Source: Stratiolaelaps scimitus (taxonomy: Eukaryota > Arthropoda > Arachnida > Mesostigmata > Laelapidae). From it: 64,000 nucleotides of DNA. Under the pieces are notes generated by a model, which was given only the letters and a program-made list of their open reading frames with translations, did no database searches and was not told the DNA's origin. The DNA is taken from contig JABWDB010000011.1 of NCBI GenBank assembly GCA_019614645.1, positions 2,653,501-2,717,500 on the forward strand, in the 5' to 3' direction. This document shows positions 35,001 to 48,766 of the stretch, in pieces. Made by a program: the position numbers and the translations under genes. Positions within the stretch are counted from its first letter, which is position 1. Each line of letters starts with the position of its first letter.

Positions 35001-35760
35001 ATGAAGCTTAATTTTAATACACATATATTTATTTATAGATTGCCGCAGAATATTTATCGATTCTAGTCCACAGCGTTTGGTCGGGTTCACTTAAGGGCAG
35101 CTATCTGCCGCCGAAATTATTAACCGCTTCTTGTAGCGACAGCTGCATTGCTATAGCTGCTTCGGCATTTTGCGCACGATCTCACCGGTTTATTTCTATT
35201 CGCCTCACATATTTATTTACATTACGTGTTGTAGTTTTTCAGAATGCCATCCCGTAGAATGGCAATACCGACAAAGGGTAACACATTGTTTATGCCGATC
35301 GTGGAACTAATGGATTGGGTCCTCGGACGCTTCCTGTGCGGCGTCTAAAAAAGATCTCTAATTCCCTTAATAGGATAATTGTCTCTGCCTAAAGGAAGAC
35401 ACTAAAAACACCCTATTCTCCGGCTGGAGGAACGGTACACTTTGTTCGACGTCCTTGAGGGCGCTGTCGTTGGGGACGTCCAAATTTAATCACATTACTT
35501 CGCGTTTGACTATTTAATATTCTACATAGATAAATAAACAGTCGAAGGTTGAGCTATGAAACGTAGCAAGTCAGTCTGCTCGAGTAGATCCGTAAATGCA
35601 AGCGTCGGTTGGTACACTAGTTATCCAGTTGGCGCAACCGCAAAATGAGACCAGTATTAAACGATTCCTCTGTATCCCCGTACAACCGTAAGGCAGTGAG
35701 CAATCACCGCTAGATAATTAGCGAAAATCAGCCCCAATACGAGACAAATGCGCTCGCTCA
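32010..35760. other. Intergenic or intronic sequence, GC-rich centre
   Basis: No gene is supported. A TC tract lies at 32294-32310. Open frames around 32330-33420 and 34090-34830 overlap on several frames without a domain. The last 900 bases are AT-rich. Confidence 0.4.
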
Positions 35761-35764
35761 GGAT

Positions 35765-35910
35765 CAGCGCGGTGGCTAGGACGACGGCTAAGTCTCTGGC
35801 TCTAAAACGCCGGACACCGCAGGTCCGAGTCCCGCGACCTGGTGAGCGAACTTAAGCATTGCAACAACGCTAGTTCGCTTGATCAATCACTTGAACCTTT
35901 ATCACTTTAA
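35765..35910 (+). mobile_element. SINE-like repeat family B, best-preserved copy
   Basis: In order: GCGCGGTGGCTAGGACGACG (A-box area), CTCTGGCTCTAAAACGCCGG (stem-loop), CAGGTCCGAGTCCCGCGACC (B-box), then GAACTTAAGCATTGCAACAA and ACCTTTATCACTTTAATTT as tail. The B-box part matches the 8101 copy nearly base for base, and the stem-loop matches the 49274 and 11758 copies. The GAACTTAAGCATTG in the tail is shared with family C. It is tRNA-like but has no closing acceptor stem. Confidence 0.7.
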
Positions 35911-35914
35911 TTTT

Positions 35915-38900
35915 TCCTCATCCGCGATCGGCGTTTTCCTTGACCCTACACGTCCCAGACGTCTGTTACAAAATCGACACGCTACAAGCTAAGCAAGATG
36001 CATCCAGGGTGTCTGACGACACACGCCGCGCGGTACCACTGCAGCCGCAGTCGACGTGACGGCCGAATGCTGGTGCTTGTAGCGAAATACCCCTTGGCGA
36101 CAAACCGATACAAATGCATACTACAAGGTTGCCTCCGGTGTTGCGAAATACGATCGAAACGAGATACGATATGATGATGCAATCGCTTACCCTCGCACCG
36201 TTGCAATTCTCTGCAACAATTTGATTCGTTCGCCTTGACATGGGACCACTCCATAGACGCTATGTATCCATCATCCAATGAGTATTTCAGTTCCAGCGAG
36301 CCAGTTTGTTCCTTTGCATATGTACGGGCGCGGATGTATTTGACCGAGTGTCTTTCTTTAGAAAAGCTGGCGCCTCGGTGTCCCGTTGTGGCGAGTTCCT
36401 ATGGTGGACGTGTGAACCGCGGGATTCCTTGACGAGCTTTGAAGGATTGTGCCTGCTTTGTTCGCGAGTGGTTTTCCCATCCGCAGGTCATCCATCAGTC
36501 CGCGTGACGCCGGTCGGCGAACGCTCCCGAGTAGCGAGAAGTGCGGTTTCCATGGCCAGCCTCGCTCAGCCGGGCCGGTCGGCACGGCGGCATAGCTGTC
36601 GGTCACTCGCTGCAGAATCAGCAGCGCAGCGTGGATGGGTGATATGAATTCAAATCAGTCAGACGAGGCAGTCCGCAGGGGCAGCTCGCCTCGATAGCAC
36701 ACCGCATAGTCCCGCTTAGCCGATGGGAATATCCGATGGGCTCAGTAACACAGGGAACCTCTCAGGGTTGACTGGGGTCGTCGGCTCATTCTAGCTTCGT
36801 TTTCACGCCGACAGCAGAAGCGACAACGGCGACGATGACCCCAGGAACGGGACACTCAGCAACGCATTGATCCATCTATGGGTCATGCATGCGCTGCGGT
36901 GGTCACACCGAGCGATTTTCTACGAGCTAACCTCGGGGAACGCTGGCTATCTCTCTCTCTCTCAAACAACAACATCGTATCTCAATCTCTCTCTCTCTCT
37001 CCCACCGAACGTGCCCCAGCCGACGGAACCACGGCCCGGCGAACCGCGGTCGCGACGCGCTTATCATGACTCGCGGGAGCTGCGGCGACTGCTGGCATGA
37101 TATTAAATTAACACGCATTGGTTTATCATGATGCAGACCGAGGGATTTCGAGAAAGAATACACGAACACCGGCCCCCGCGTTTCCGGGACCTCTTCGGAA
37201 CACTTCCCGGACGACCAGCCATCCGATCGCCGGGCTGACCCGTCGGCTAACTCAGCTTCCCTTGCAGTGGCCGTACACAGCGGCGCGGAGCATCACGATA
37301 TCATCGCACCCCGAGGATTCCATTTCCATCTGCTGTAGGATCAGACACAATTCGCGCTGGCGCGGGCGCACTACGAGAGCACTGGCTTCGCGTTCACATC
37401 GAGTCAGCCGTTGAAGTCGCTAGTCAATAGACTAGCCGGTGGCCGTACCGATCGCAGAGATTGGACATGATGATACTTTGGTGGTTGAGGGTGTGCCCAT
37501 CAGTATGCGGGATCATCTGTTGGTCGGCCTGTTAGTCCGTGTCGTTAGTGAAGTGCAATCTGTTTTTGGAGCGGCAACGAGAAGCGTTGGTAAGGTAAGG
37601 TTAGTAACGCTCTCAGATGGGGTACCTGCACCTCAAACAGGTAGTCAACGACCCCAGCCCTCCATCATCGCACCTCAGTGGTCTTCAATGCCTCTAGGGC
37701 AGACAGACCCGACCGACCAAGGAAGCTCAAATCAGACGGATTCCTTCATTGTCGAGATGTCGGATTCGATCTCTTTGTATTGTTTGCGGCCATCGCACTT
37801 CGTCACAAGAAGACGACGATCATGAGGGAAAGCGCGTAGTCTCTCATCTGGGATAAGGGGCCACAACACCTGTTAGACTTACACCAGTTATAATGGCCTG
37901 CTCGTGCCTATTGCATGATGAGGCTGGGGAACTGATATTCGTGAGGTGGTATTCTTCCATCGGCTTCACTGGACCAAACGAATGATTCGAGCAAGTTGAT
38001 AGAACGGATGACGTGGATGGTTCGGGTGTAGCTAAGAGAGGCTACGTCAGGGTAGGCTACGTACGTTGCATTTAGAGCATTCGGAATATCCTTCTGTTCT
38101 CGAGAACAAATGGAAGGTTTACATCACTACACGAGGATGCCCAGTCACCAGTTGATTTACTAGTGCACCTTACACAGTGTCGCGTTCGGTCTGCGCTCCC
38201 GAGCGAAAATCGCTGCACGACTTTAGCAAATGACACAAATGAAACCGGTCGGCCCGAGTTCGGCCCGGCTACTCGGCTAGCTGCCCCGGGGATCTCAAAT
38301 GCAGCCGCGTAAATATGTAACATGTCCCTCAGTGACGCAGCACTGTTTGCGAAACAAGGGTCGTTCTACTCTCCACGCTCAGGTACTCGACATTACCATC
38401 CACATGGAGCGTTACGGCGACACCGACGCCGCTGTCTCGAACTTCGTTGTCGGTATCAGCCTCCGTCGACGTCGCCATCGGTCCTCACTGTTGTCTGCAC
38501 CGCCCCGAAGGGAAGACATCTCCTCGCCCCCTCCTCTCACAATATGCAAGTGCGGGACTCGGGCGTATTTATTTACAATGTCTTATACGGAATTTCGTAC
38601 AAGGCGGGACATGTGCGCGTTTGGTAATTCCGAGAACCCGAGCAAAAGGGCCGAGACAATGAGGGTCCAAGTGAAGTGATTAAAGACTTTTAAGATCAAA
38701 AGCCACACACAGACGAAGATATGTTGCCGTGTATACTAACGGATGTCCAGTGTCGCCAACGACAGCAGCAGCAACAACAACAACAGCTACGAGAGTATTT
38801 CGCAGAGATGAGGTAAGGTATCAATGTAAAGGTGTTCTGTAATAGTGAGAAACGGAGATCAGTTTTGCAGATGGTTAGCGCCGCCAGAGTGCTGTGCGGA

Positions 38901-39463
38901 TAGGCGAAGCTGTTCACACAATACGTCTCATTATGGTTTACAGCAATGGGTTACTTTGACACGACATGCCACCCCTTTGCTGTTGTCGAGTTGGCATGCC
39001 CTAGTTCGTTGGTTTAGCTTTGCTCTTGTTAGCTAGCTTTTTCTCAATATAAGGCAGTGATATGAGTAGTTCGTGGATACTTCGGGTTGACGACGATACT
39101 TTTTTCTTGAAACATACGCGATTCATAGATAGGCTATTACCTTATACTTGGGTTAGGAGTAGTGGCAACGCTCTGGTCAGGTACAGCATTTTACGCAGGA
39201 TCCGTGAAGGTATGTAATCTGAAGCTGTGTCTCATTAAAGATGAAGACCCTTTTCTTACTGCATGTCATTCCAAACTCAGCAGGAACTTGCTTGACAGTT
39301 AGGAAATGGCAAGCCAAGCAGAATTCGTATTGTCTGCGCGCTTTGGAAAAGTATAATAGCCTGTCGTGAGCGGGATGAATGCAGACAATAGAGATTCTAC
39401 CGCACCTTGTCCGACCCAATAAGAAACACTATCTCCATCAAGTGGCGACGGGAGACAAGGAGT

Positions 39464-39506
<43 letters not shown>

Positions 39507-40465
39507 TATAGCAATCTCAAGCTACAAAACACATGGATTCATCCAGGATAACAGCCGATCTAGGGCAAGAAGTTGCAAGAGCAAGAGGAACAAGGCTCGT
39601 CTGTGCGCTTCGTGGGATATGACAGCGGCTGTTGACATTAGTTATCCCCGTAAAATCGTTGCTACTGGATGTTAGCTACGCCAACTGATCAGATTGGCAG
39701 AACAGTTCTATTGAAGAGGAAAGGACCTGCAAAGGCCAAGGACGTCGTGAACTACGTCCACGCGTCATGATGCCGCTGGACCCGACACAGCTTTGGGAGC
39801 AATCGAGAACCAAGTTTCAAGTTGGACTTCGAGAAGCTCAGCCTCAACCGGCTTATTCGCCAGGCTTGTCTCGTTCAGGTCGTCACGTATCTAAATTGGT
39901 GCAACGGCAGTGGAGAGGTTCTCTAGAAATCGAGATGATCGGAATATTATGGGTCATTGTTGTCGAAGATCCATTTAAGCATCCTTTGAAGGACTGACAA
40001 TGTGTTTGTGCCTTACGAGACTAAATAGGATATTAGGTAGGTATGAATAAATAGAAAATTCGAACGCAGCGCATAGACTCGTCTCCTAAGACTCGTATGT
40101 TCTCCAATCGATCAAGGCATTTCCTTTCTCAGATAAATCTGTGTTTCCCATCGACTCACGTCTAAGGTACAAACGAAGACAAAGATAATTATCTTTTAAT
40201 TTTATACGAGGACATCATACGAACACGACGTGCTAAGTCGGAGCTGATGTTGATCTGTCAACTTGCAGCTATCCCACAACGTCCCTTGCGCAATTATCCC
40301 GTTACCAGCAAGCATTGCTTGTAATCACTGCTGGGAGGTCAATTCACTCACAGCTTGTATACCGTAGCAGCAGCCAACCAAGCCTAGCTATCAAGAATTC
40401 TTATTGATACATGAACAATATTTTGTCGTTGCATAGAGCCGCCTTGGGGCTCCCCAGATCCGCTT
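35915..40465. other. Intergenic or intronic sequence
   Basis: No gene is supported. CT runs lie near 36951 and 36986, a CAG/CAA mix at about 38763-38787, and a long TA tract at 39467-39504. The open stretch 37439-37825 has ordinary protein-like composition but starts at a GTG just after a stop and is not recognised. Confidence 0.4.
39467..39504. repeat. (AT)19 microsatellite
   Basis: Thirty-eight bases of uninterrupted alternating AT, tied with the tract at 61585 as the longest in the window. Confidence 0.95.
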
Positions 40466-40469
40466 GTTG

Positions 40470-41900
40470 TTTTCATTCGTACGTTAATGGTTCGTCCGTC
40501 CACCCGGCTCTGTGTTCTTCTGAATGAGCATGTGAGGGTGTCCCTGCTGAGGTCGGCGTAGCCGTCGGGCCATCGGTTCGCAGCCGTCGTCGACGTCTGG
40601 TCAACACCGTCGACACAACGACACCGATTCCGAATGAGCCGATAGCGCAGATCGCTCCCAGCCGCTCAATCGGTCGCAGGGGCCAACAGTCGTCACTTTG
40701 CTGTGGCCCACAGGCAGGTATAATACAACTCTCGTGGCACGGCGACGACAACGATGTACGGGGGGGTGGGGGGATGGAGGAAGATGACGTCGAGGGACTG
40801 ACCAAGCAAAGCAGAGAAGGGAACACATGAAAAAAGGCGGTGCCGAGGCGATGACGACAACAAAACGAAGAGGTGGAACAGTTGTCGAACCGGGCCGGAA
40901 ACGGAAGTTGTCCATCTTGGCATCGGCGAACGGGGGGAGGGGGCAGGGGCCGAGCGCCACGCGGCAACGGGAGAACTGTGTTTCCCTTCGGTTGTAGTCG
41001 CGGTGGCCGCGGCCGACATCGCGCAGATGCGTCTCTCGGAAACGACACGACGTGTGGCCGCAGGACCTCCAACAGGTCCTCCTCTCAGGCCCACGGACGA
41101 GTGCAGCAGACCTCACCTGGTGTCCCTCTGTTATGATGCTTGTGGAAACAACGCCGAGACGTCGACAAAACGCGAAGAGATTTCGTCTGTTCGCCGTCAT
41201 CGACAGCGGCCCGGTAGAAGACCGCTTGGTGGAAATAGAACCGAACCACTGTTCCTTCTTATACTGTTGCTACTCTGCTGATGCGGATACTGCTACGGCT
41301 GCTGCTGCTGCTGCCCAAAAAATAGCGACGAGTGGACAACAAATACGCGTATCATAGAGCGCGGTCCGGAGATGGAGCAGAAAGGCCGACGACAACATGA
41401 GGACACCGAGTAGAAAAGGCAGGCGAATCGGGTTTACTGCTTGGCCTACGTGGTGTAGCGTGGCGTGTCTCCCCGGGGGCCTCGCGCGAGGGTCCAAGGC
41501 AAACCCAACAGCTACTGCCACCTAGACAAGGGAAGCAGGACAGAAGAACACAGAGGACAAGAGTAGGCCCAGGGCTCAGACGTTGTCTTCAACTTGGTAG
41601 CCGTCGGGCAAGGAGTCCGTCATAACACCTCAGCCTAGCCATCGGCACCCGGGGTGGGCAGAGCCGGGCTCCAACAAACGCCTGCAAAACGGGACGGGAG
41701 ACACAGTGACACGATATCGTGTATGGTGTTCGTTGTTTCTATTCCTGTTGTTGTTACTGCCTACTCCTACTGTGGCTGGCCCTGGCCCCGGTCTTGTTGT
41801 CAACAACTGCAAGGACAGCGAATACCCGCCCAACACGGGGGCATACTATGGGCCATGCTGTATATTTACGAAACGGAGGGATCGGTCGGCAGAATAGAGA
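40470..41900. other. GC-rich block without a supportable gene
   Basis: Two overlapping 199-codon frames on the minus strand (40473-41072 and 40601-41200) are Arg/Pro/Ser-rich and sit in different phases over the same DNA, so neither is convincing. A (GCT)n run lies at about 41298-41313. Confidence 0.4.
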
Positions 41901-41977
41901 CAACCGTTCATCAAAGAACAGAAGGGGGCCAGTGTCAGCAACGCCGGAGAAATACTACTCGAATGAAAAAGTACGCA

Positions 41978-42006
41978 ATATATATATATATATATATGTG
42001 TGTGTA
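41978..42006. repeat. TA microsatellite passing into TG
   Basis: About 20 bases of alternating AT followed by TGTGTGTATG. The same TA-to-TG transition occurs at 61585-61636. Confidence 0.9.
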
Positions 42007-42436
42007 TGTGAGTGGACACCAGAGGAGGATGTACACCGATCCGTATTGCGTACGTTGCGCATTCTGACAGAGCGACATGTTATGTACATAGCAACTTCCT
42101 ATGTGCCAAGGGTCTATACGTGCCATGTGTACGATCAATGACAACGGATCTTTGAAGGGATGCCAGACGCATTCGTATCGCGGAATACGACGCGAAGGAA
42201 CGGGCAAATATGGCACAACGATCTTTGTTGGGCCCTGTCCTACAATGTAATCTACTAGCTTAGGTGGAGCTAATGGTAGTTCAGTGACAACGAGTCATCG
42301 GCTCGTTTGTAGCATGTCTGTACAAGACATCCATTTTGAGCGAGGTTCCCGTCATCTTGGCTGATAAGTGATTTGATCTTGCTGACGAAATTCGAAGGGA
42401 CATCGCTATCATCCGGGGCTAACATCAATAATCACG

Positions 42437-42770
42437 CTTGTTGCTGCTGCTGCTGCCGCCGCTGTTGCTTTTTTGCTTGTTTCTCTATTACATTTTGTAT
42501 ACTTTGTGTGAACTCTTTGTAGTCGTTGTCGAAATTAACAGATACTGTTGCATGGGTGCGTTCATTGATGTTGTATAATTTCTGTGTCCTTTATTTGAAG
42601 CTGTCCAAATCAGTAACGAGTCTACTTGACATGACTCATAGTATTTGTGCGCATAATGTTTAGAACAGCAAAGTAATAAAAATGATAATAATAATAATAC
42701 ACTATAAAAATAATAATGGTAAACAGCAACAACAACAACAACAACAATAATAATAATAATAGTATTAATA
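42437..42770. repeat. Trinucleotide repeat cluster (CTG/CCG, then CAA and TAA)
   Basis: A CTG/CCG run (42437-42469) and, 200 bases on, AATAATAAT runs, a CAA run of about eight units (42725-42748) and a TAA run. The TAA/CAA part suits a simple-sequence tail, but no retroelement body was recognised beside it. Confidence 0.85.
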
Positions 42771-43299
42771 AATGACAAATAAAAGGCTTTAGGATAGCAA
42801 CATGCGTAACGCATCTACTGTTACGATGTTCTGTTTACTGCGAATGGCCGTTTCGTTACTTTTGGTCGAATCGCAGAGACGCAATGATAAGGGGGTCACA
42901 ATTCCATAGCCGTGTCGTTCTTTGTATATAGAGATAATATCGATAATATATGACAAATATCTAAGCCATGAACTGTCCTCGAAACGCGCCTCCGGAAAGT
43001 ATCAGCGGCCGTATGTCTGGCGATAGCCAGGGACAAATCGGCTACCCTTGCAATCCACGAACTCGAGTCAACTTTTCTATATTAGAACAACACGGTCCCG
43101 ACGCCGTACTTCATACACTCGTAGCATAATGACGTTGAGACCGGTACACGTGATGTGGAAATCTGCCACCTCGATATTCCGTACTTTCAATTGTTATTCA
43201 TGGGTTTCAATATTGCGCAATCTTCCCGAAAGCCCTGAAGACTATCCGCGAAGATCGGCCCATCCGTCGGCACGCTCGTTGAATCAACAATGGGACGAT

Positions 43300-45300
43300 A
43301 TGCGGCAGTGAGCATACGTTTAGCCTTCCCCGCTCCGCCCGAACCTAACTCGCCTACGGCTGTCGACGCGGGATAAAAACACAACAGGCACACGCGCACA
43401 ACAACCGTGGCGTAGCTCAACGGTGGCGGTGTTTGGCGGGGTCGCAGGCGAGAGGGGCTGAATTTTGAAAAATGACCCCACCTATTCTCGTTGACAAACG
43501 CGACGTGCGCTTTTCTTGCTCCGCACCGGCGGCCTCGGTCGGCCTTCCGGTCAACTCCGAGACACTCAGCGATCTCGAGTGAGCCTCGGGTGCAGTTCGA
43601 CCGACTTCGAGGCCTGCCACCATTGCCATTATTGCACAACCGTGTTGGCTCTGTGCCCTTTACATTCGGTTGACCGCGCTGGCAGGCGTCTCGACAAAGG
43701 AAAACGCGGTTATTGAGTGGTGGTCGGAATTGTTCGACGTTTGCAGGACCGTTTCCAGCGGCGATCGATTGGCCCCGCGTTCGGTCTCGAGCCACCCTGA
43801 ACTACTCTGACTGGATCGCCCGCGTTTGGACCCAGAACAAGACGAGTCGACGGCTTATAGATCCTAAGTCGATGTGTGGATCACTCGGGAGGGGAGGGAG
43901 GTCGTGGAGGGTTGGTTAGGGGGATAGCCCACAGTCACTTTACACTTCTCATGTTGTTCTCCTATTCTCTCTGTTCGACCAGCCCCTCAGCTCGCTGAGG
44001 CGCGATCGTCTGTTCTTCTTACCGGATGGCGGCCTCTCACTTGTGTCCGTTTGACCAAGCGCCCTAAGCCTGCTACCCAGAGGGGATGGCGTTATGGCTA
44101 TCGTGGACCCTCTGCTCTGGCTTCGGCCGACTTCGACTTTGAGCGAAACGAGAAATGGCTGAGGGGAGACCGCTGCGCCTCGGTCGACCCGTTGGTGTTG
44201 CCTCGAGTCATCGTGCTCCCGCGGCGGTGGTGGTCGGTCGCCTCGCAGCTCGAGAATAGGGGTATAGCCGTGCCTGCCTCACTTCATACGCGCCTTGTTC
44301 CCAAGATAGACCACCAGCAACAGGCCAATAGCGACGCGGTGGGAGGGCAAGGCAGAGCGCGAGATGGGAAGATGATAGAGAACTAGGCGAAGAGATGTCC
44401 GCCACCCCGAGGGGTCTGCGCCTTTCTGCCCGATCGCGTCCGCCGCGGCAGGTCTGATTGCGGCGAATGGCTTCGTGGCTTCCTGAGCAACAGCCTGAGC
44501 GAGCCTCGGTGGAGGCGAGGATCTACTGAGGAACGCGCAAGTCGTGGGATATCCGCGCGCACCCGACGGAGGGTCCCACACAAACGCAGGTTGTTGGCAG
44601 ACGCACAGCCACAGACTGCACACAGGCCTCTAGGCTTCTCTGCGACGGCTGCTGCTGCCCCGCTTGCAGCTGTGAGAGTTTCAACAGGTTGCGCTTCCAC
44701 GGCCACGGATCGGCTCTGGCGCCAGGCACTTGAAGGGCAGATGCACGGGCGAGACACGGCGGGTAGTGTGCTCGGTAGGTCGAGTACAAAGGCACCTTTG
44801 TGATCCCATGCCCCCAGGTGAGCTTGAATGCTTGGTCCCGTACTGACTTGCGACGTAGTCGAAGCTGTGGAACGAAGGGCGTCGCTAGAGAGAGACAAGG
44901 AACTATGGCGCAGGGCTATTTTCTCCCTGCTTTGAACGGCGCCATGGCAGAGCTTGGTGAGCCTATTTGCTGTCCATCTGGCCCCACTCTGGCCCGACGA
45001 AGTGGTTCACTAAGACAGCGATGAGAGTGGAAAACGCTACCCGGACTGTGTCGGCCGGACTCGGCTCTGTATACGTGGATCGGCGCCAAAAGCTGCGGGT
45101 GCCCCAATAGAATAAGTGTCTCCTGTTTAGCTGTCACTACAAGCAGTTGATGGTCCCACCGATTCGACAGTGCCGCGAGCAGATGGTGGCAATCGCGGAG
45201 TCGACGTTGTTCAAAGCGGCACTCGCAAATCAACACCCTACACAACAACGTCAATAGAATGGCGCGGTACGATAGCGGACGGGAATCCAATGACGCGCTA
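43300..45300. other. GC- and CpG-rich block, possible promoter or exon region
   Basis: Open frames overlap on both strands throughout (for example 43187-43795 and 44383-44898 minus) with Arg/Ser/Ala-rich composition and no domain. A donor-like CCCCCAGGTGAGC lies at about 44812-44824 plus, which alone is not evidence of an exon. Confidence 0.35.
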
Positions 45301-45672
45301 TAGCAGCACGCCATGGATTGATTACACGTTGCGTGAGAGTAAATATGGGTTAGTTACGAAGGAAAACGTGTTCCGCTCACTATACCAAGAGATATGTAAA
45401 TGTCATACTGATCCGCCTCAGAAGATAATCGGGACGGCGCAAAAACGCTGACTTGCTCTTGAGTGCACCGATCACAAGTCTATAACGGACATGAGCTTAT
45501 GCACTCATTGTTACCTTGATAGCTTCAAGTAGATATTTACTAATTCGTCTCATAAATTGGCTGATTCCATGTCTAAGACAAATAACATTGGTGCAATATC
45601 TTGAACAGTGTAGAACTCGGTGTATCAGCTGAAGAAAACAGATCGTTTTTTGGATCTGAAAATCGCCACCAG

Positions 45673-45703
<31 letters not shown>
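45673..45703. repeat. Compound TA/GA microsatellite
   Basis: Eighteen bases of alternating AT followed directly by an AG tract. Confidence 0.95.
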
Positions 45704-48700
45704 AACCCAGGGATGCGTTTAGTACCAACGTACATTTATTGGCCACGGACGTTGTATTGTAATATATCCACTATCGCCTGCTTCTTCGCTAGGGATAGAT
45801 TGGGGTTTGAGTAAATGACCTATAGGGGACATCGTTTCCCCTGGAATGGTTGTGCCTCTAATAGAATCCTTCATTCCAAGAAGTACATCTCCGTAATTAT
45901 ATGGAATTGAAGCCTTTGCGCGCAATATGTTACACGGTGCTCAACAAGAAGGATGGGTAGGACCGTTAAGATCTCGAAGCGAGCCTATTCCGTATCCTGT
46001 ACAGTAGGACCACACCATGGTACCGAGGACCAGAGGTAACATGACCTTCATTTTCTGCCAGAAGTGTAAGGAGGTCAGTCGGTGTAAATCTAATTAGCTG
46101 AAACGACACGTTTACACTTGCTGCATCATGTTTTAACCACAGCACACCTGCGGTGAAGAGGTCCTGTTGAGTCGAACCTGGTAGAGCAATTCTTTCGTCG
46201 ACTCGAGAAAGGACTCACTGACGTTTGCAAGGCAAAACTCTCCACAAATACGTATTTCTCCCCGAGAGGTTGTCAGCAGCAAACGCAACCAAAAAACGCA
46301 GTCACACAAATATGTCTTCAAATAAATAAATCGTTTGTGCGTCTCTTGAAATAGGAAAAGTCGCATTTCGCTAAATACTAAAGGGGGATGGTCATACAGC
46401 AGCAGGACTCGGTTCGTGTCCTACAGGTTCCTTCGAATAGGGACTTTTTACAGTCATAGCGAATACGTACCTATGTGTTTCTAGAGTTCACTTAACATAT
46501 ATCTATGTACACCTTTCCGTGACGTCTCACGCGGATCAGAGGCCGCTTTGGTAACGCATGCCATCAGGAAGGCTTAAAATATACCTCCTAGCTTTCATCT
46601 CGCAAGAAGCACACACATGTGTACTATTACAACGGGGCGAACATGTTTCGTTTTGCCGAGAACCGCCGCTGCTATCAATAGCTGACAAGGAGAACCCTCT
46701 AGAAACAGACTCATTTGACTCGTCGCCTGACGGAAGCATCCAGTTTCGAAATACGCGCGTCTACAACGCCGAAGCGTTGCTTCATAACGCAATGCGTCGA
46801 CGCTCGGGGCGACGCTACTACGCCAACTATGTATGTTTGTCCCGTTCGTAATTGCTCGGGGGTGACGCTGCTCATTTCTGAGCAAACAAGTGCAGGCTGA
46901 GCACGTCTGAACGTATTGCGAAGAACGTGCTGTGATCCGTTGGTGATGTGACGAACTACTTGTCTTGTGTACGATATAGTGTACGATAGCAGCCGACAAC
47001 GTATGCGACCTTGCCATTGTCCGAGCCCAGCGATGACACGTAGCGACTTAACGCGAGTGGTTAGATGAAGTGTTTAATTAGTAATTAAAGGAGGCAGTAG
47101 TTGTCGGAATTCGGAATCTGACATCAACATGGGGTGGGGCGCAATTAACATCTTCTTAGATGAACTTATGTACGGTTAATTCACGCCGTGTCGGAGCACA
47201 GCACACGGCCAGGTGGAGGACATCGGAATAAAAATCATTGTGCCAAATTCGACGCTGTTGACGATGAGAAATCGAGAAAATAGTGGAATTGACGACCTGT
47301 CGTCTCATTGATGATGTTGGTCTAGCGGGAGTATGTACTAACTTCATAACGGCGTTGTTCGTGACAGTATCATAGCTTAAGTAGCCTACAATATATACGC
47401 TAGCTCGTAATATTTTTCCGAGGAACACGCAGTTGTTCGATGAGTCCGCTATGAATGCAACAAAAACGCATGCACGGTGTATCCGTGCTACGCGATGCAT
47501 TCGCAATAAGTAAATGCCGTAATGGCAATGTGCGGACATTGACGACACTGATTCCGTAGTTTACTTGTTTATTTAATCGGTCGATTATGTGCTGCCTAGT
47601 TCTCTCGCTCGCTCGCTCGATGGATCTTTCCCCCGTGCACTGGATATACTGCCTACCTCTCTATCGTCAGCCGCCGTTCGCATCAAGACGTCTTGACTGA
47701 AGGTCTGACTGCTCTGAGTGCACGATCTGAGTACTCCACGCGTGCCACATACCCTCTTCGCATAGATGTTCCGTAGAGTTACAGTGTGCTCTAAGAGACT
47801 GTGTTGTTGGCGCTGGCATATTTCCTGGGTTGCGGTTGTTGCCTACGAGTGCTGCTGAGGACGCCGAGCGCTGACTCCTTCAAATATTTCAAATATGGTC
47901 GTACGAGCACAGCGGCTGCTGTCATGTACGCTGTGTCTCCGTAGCCCGGACGAACCCGACCAGCACCTGTCACTCTGGCGCGCCTCGACGCAGCAAAGTG
48001 AAAAACGGTTGTGTCACGTCGGAGGGGTATTTGCGCATTCGTTCATCGCAGCACATAACAGCTCGTCGTTCGCTTCGTATAAATGAGAGGAAGGTTGTTT
48101 TTATGCGGATAGCCCGACAGCGAATCTCGGCGACGCAAAGGTGATAACAAACGGCCAGGTCGTACTGCCTTGCGAGCTATTTATATCAACTCAACCCTGT
48201 GGAACACGGGAGAAAGGAACTGTTAAACTGAACGAGCAAAGTAGCAGATGTTTAAGCACGCTCACCATATCCGCGCACCCTTCGGCTGGGAGCCACTAAC
48301 AGGATAAGCAATCGTCGTATCTAAATCCGGCCCACTTCTTCAGCAGCAAGGCCGACTTAATCAAGCGATGGACGAGCAGCCGCTTGAAGGTAGGAATATT
48401 TTATAGAGCTGATAGTGGTTTGATTGACTCTCCTATCGAAGTTCAAGCGTGAATCGCATCAACAAAATAGAAGCCGTCTATCACCATCGTACGCCACCGG
48501 ATTAGATACGATATGAAACAGAAGCGTACAGCGACCGAGTCTCAAGGAGTTCATATCTAGGCCACCCCGCACCGTATGCTGTAACGAACAATCACGCTTG
48601 CACGAGTTGACGACACGATGAAATGAAGGGAACAGACGAACTGTGTGACGTTTTCCATCAAACGACTGCGTCTAGGGCTAATTAGCCAATTAGTAAGGAG

Positions 48701-48731
48701 TGAAAATCAAATGGATTTATACAATATATAC

Positions 48732-48733
<2 letters not shown>

Positions 48734-48765
<32 letters not shown>
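48734..48765. repeat. (AT)16 microsatellite
   Basis: Thirty-two bases of alternating AT, preceded by ACAATATATACATA. Confidence 0.95.

Positions 48766-48766
<1 letters not shown>

Noticed and set aside
35765..35840. Functional tRNA gene
   Set aside because: A-box area, stem-loop and B-box are in tRNA order, but no acceptor stem closes, and the unit continues into a tail shared with other repeat copies.
37439..37825. 128-codon frame with ordinary protein-like composition
   Set aside because: It opens at a GTG directly after an in-frame TAG, has no ATG in a start context at its beginning, and no domain is recognised. The GGTAAGG inside could be a splice donor, but nothing else supports an exon.
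40473..41200. Two overlapping 199-codon frames on the minus strand
   Set aside because: They occupy the same DNA in different phases and are rich in Arg, Pro, Ser and Thr, as expected from GC-rich sequence. Neither shows a motif, and they cannot both be real.
43187..43795. 202-codon minus-strand frame
   Set aside because: Several competing frames overlap it on both strands, the composition is Arg/Gly/Pro-rich and no domain is visible.
44800..44830. Splice donor CCCCCAGGTGAGC as evidence of an exon
   Set aside because: One donor-like match in a GC-rich block is expected by chance and the upstream frame has no recognisable protein content.
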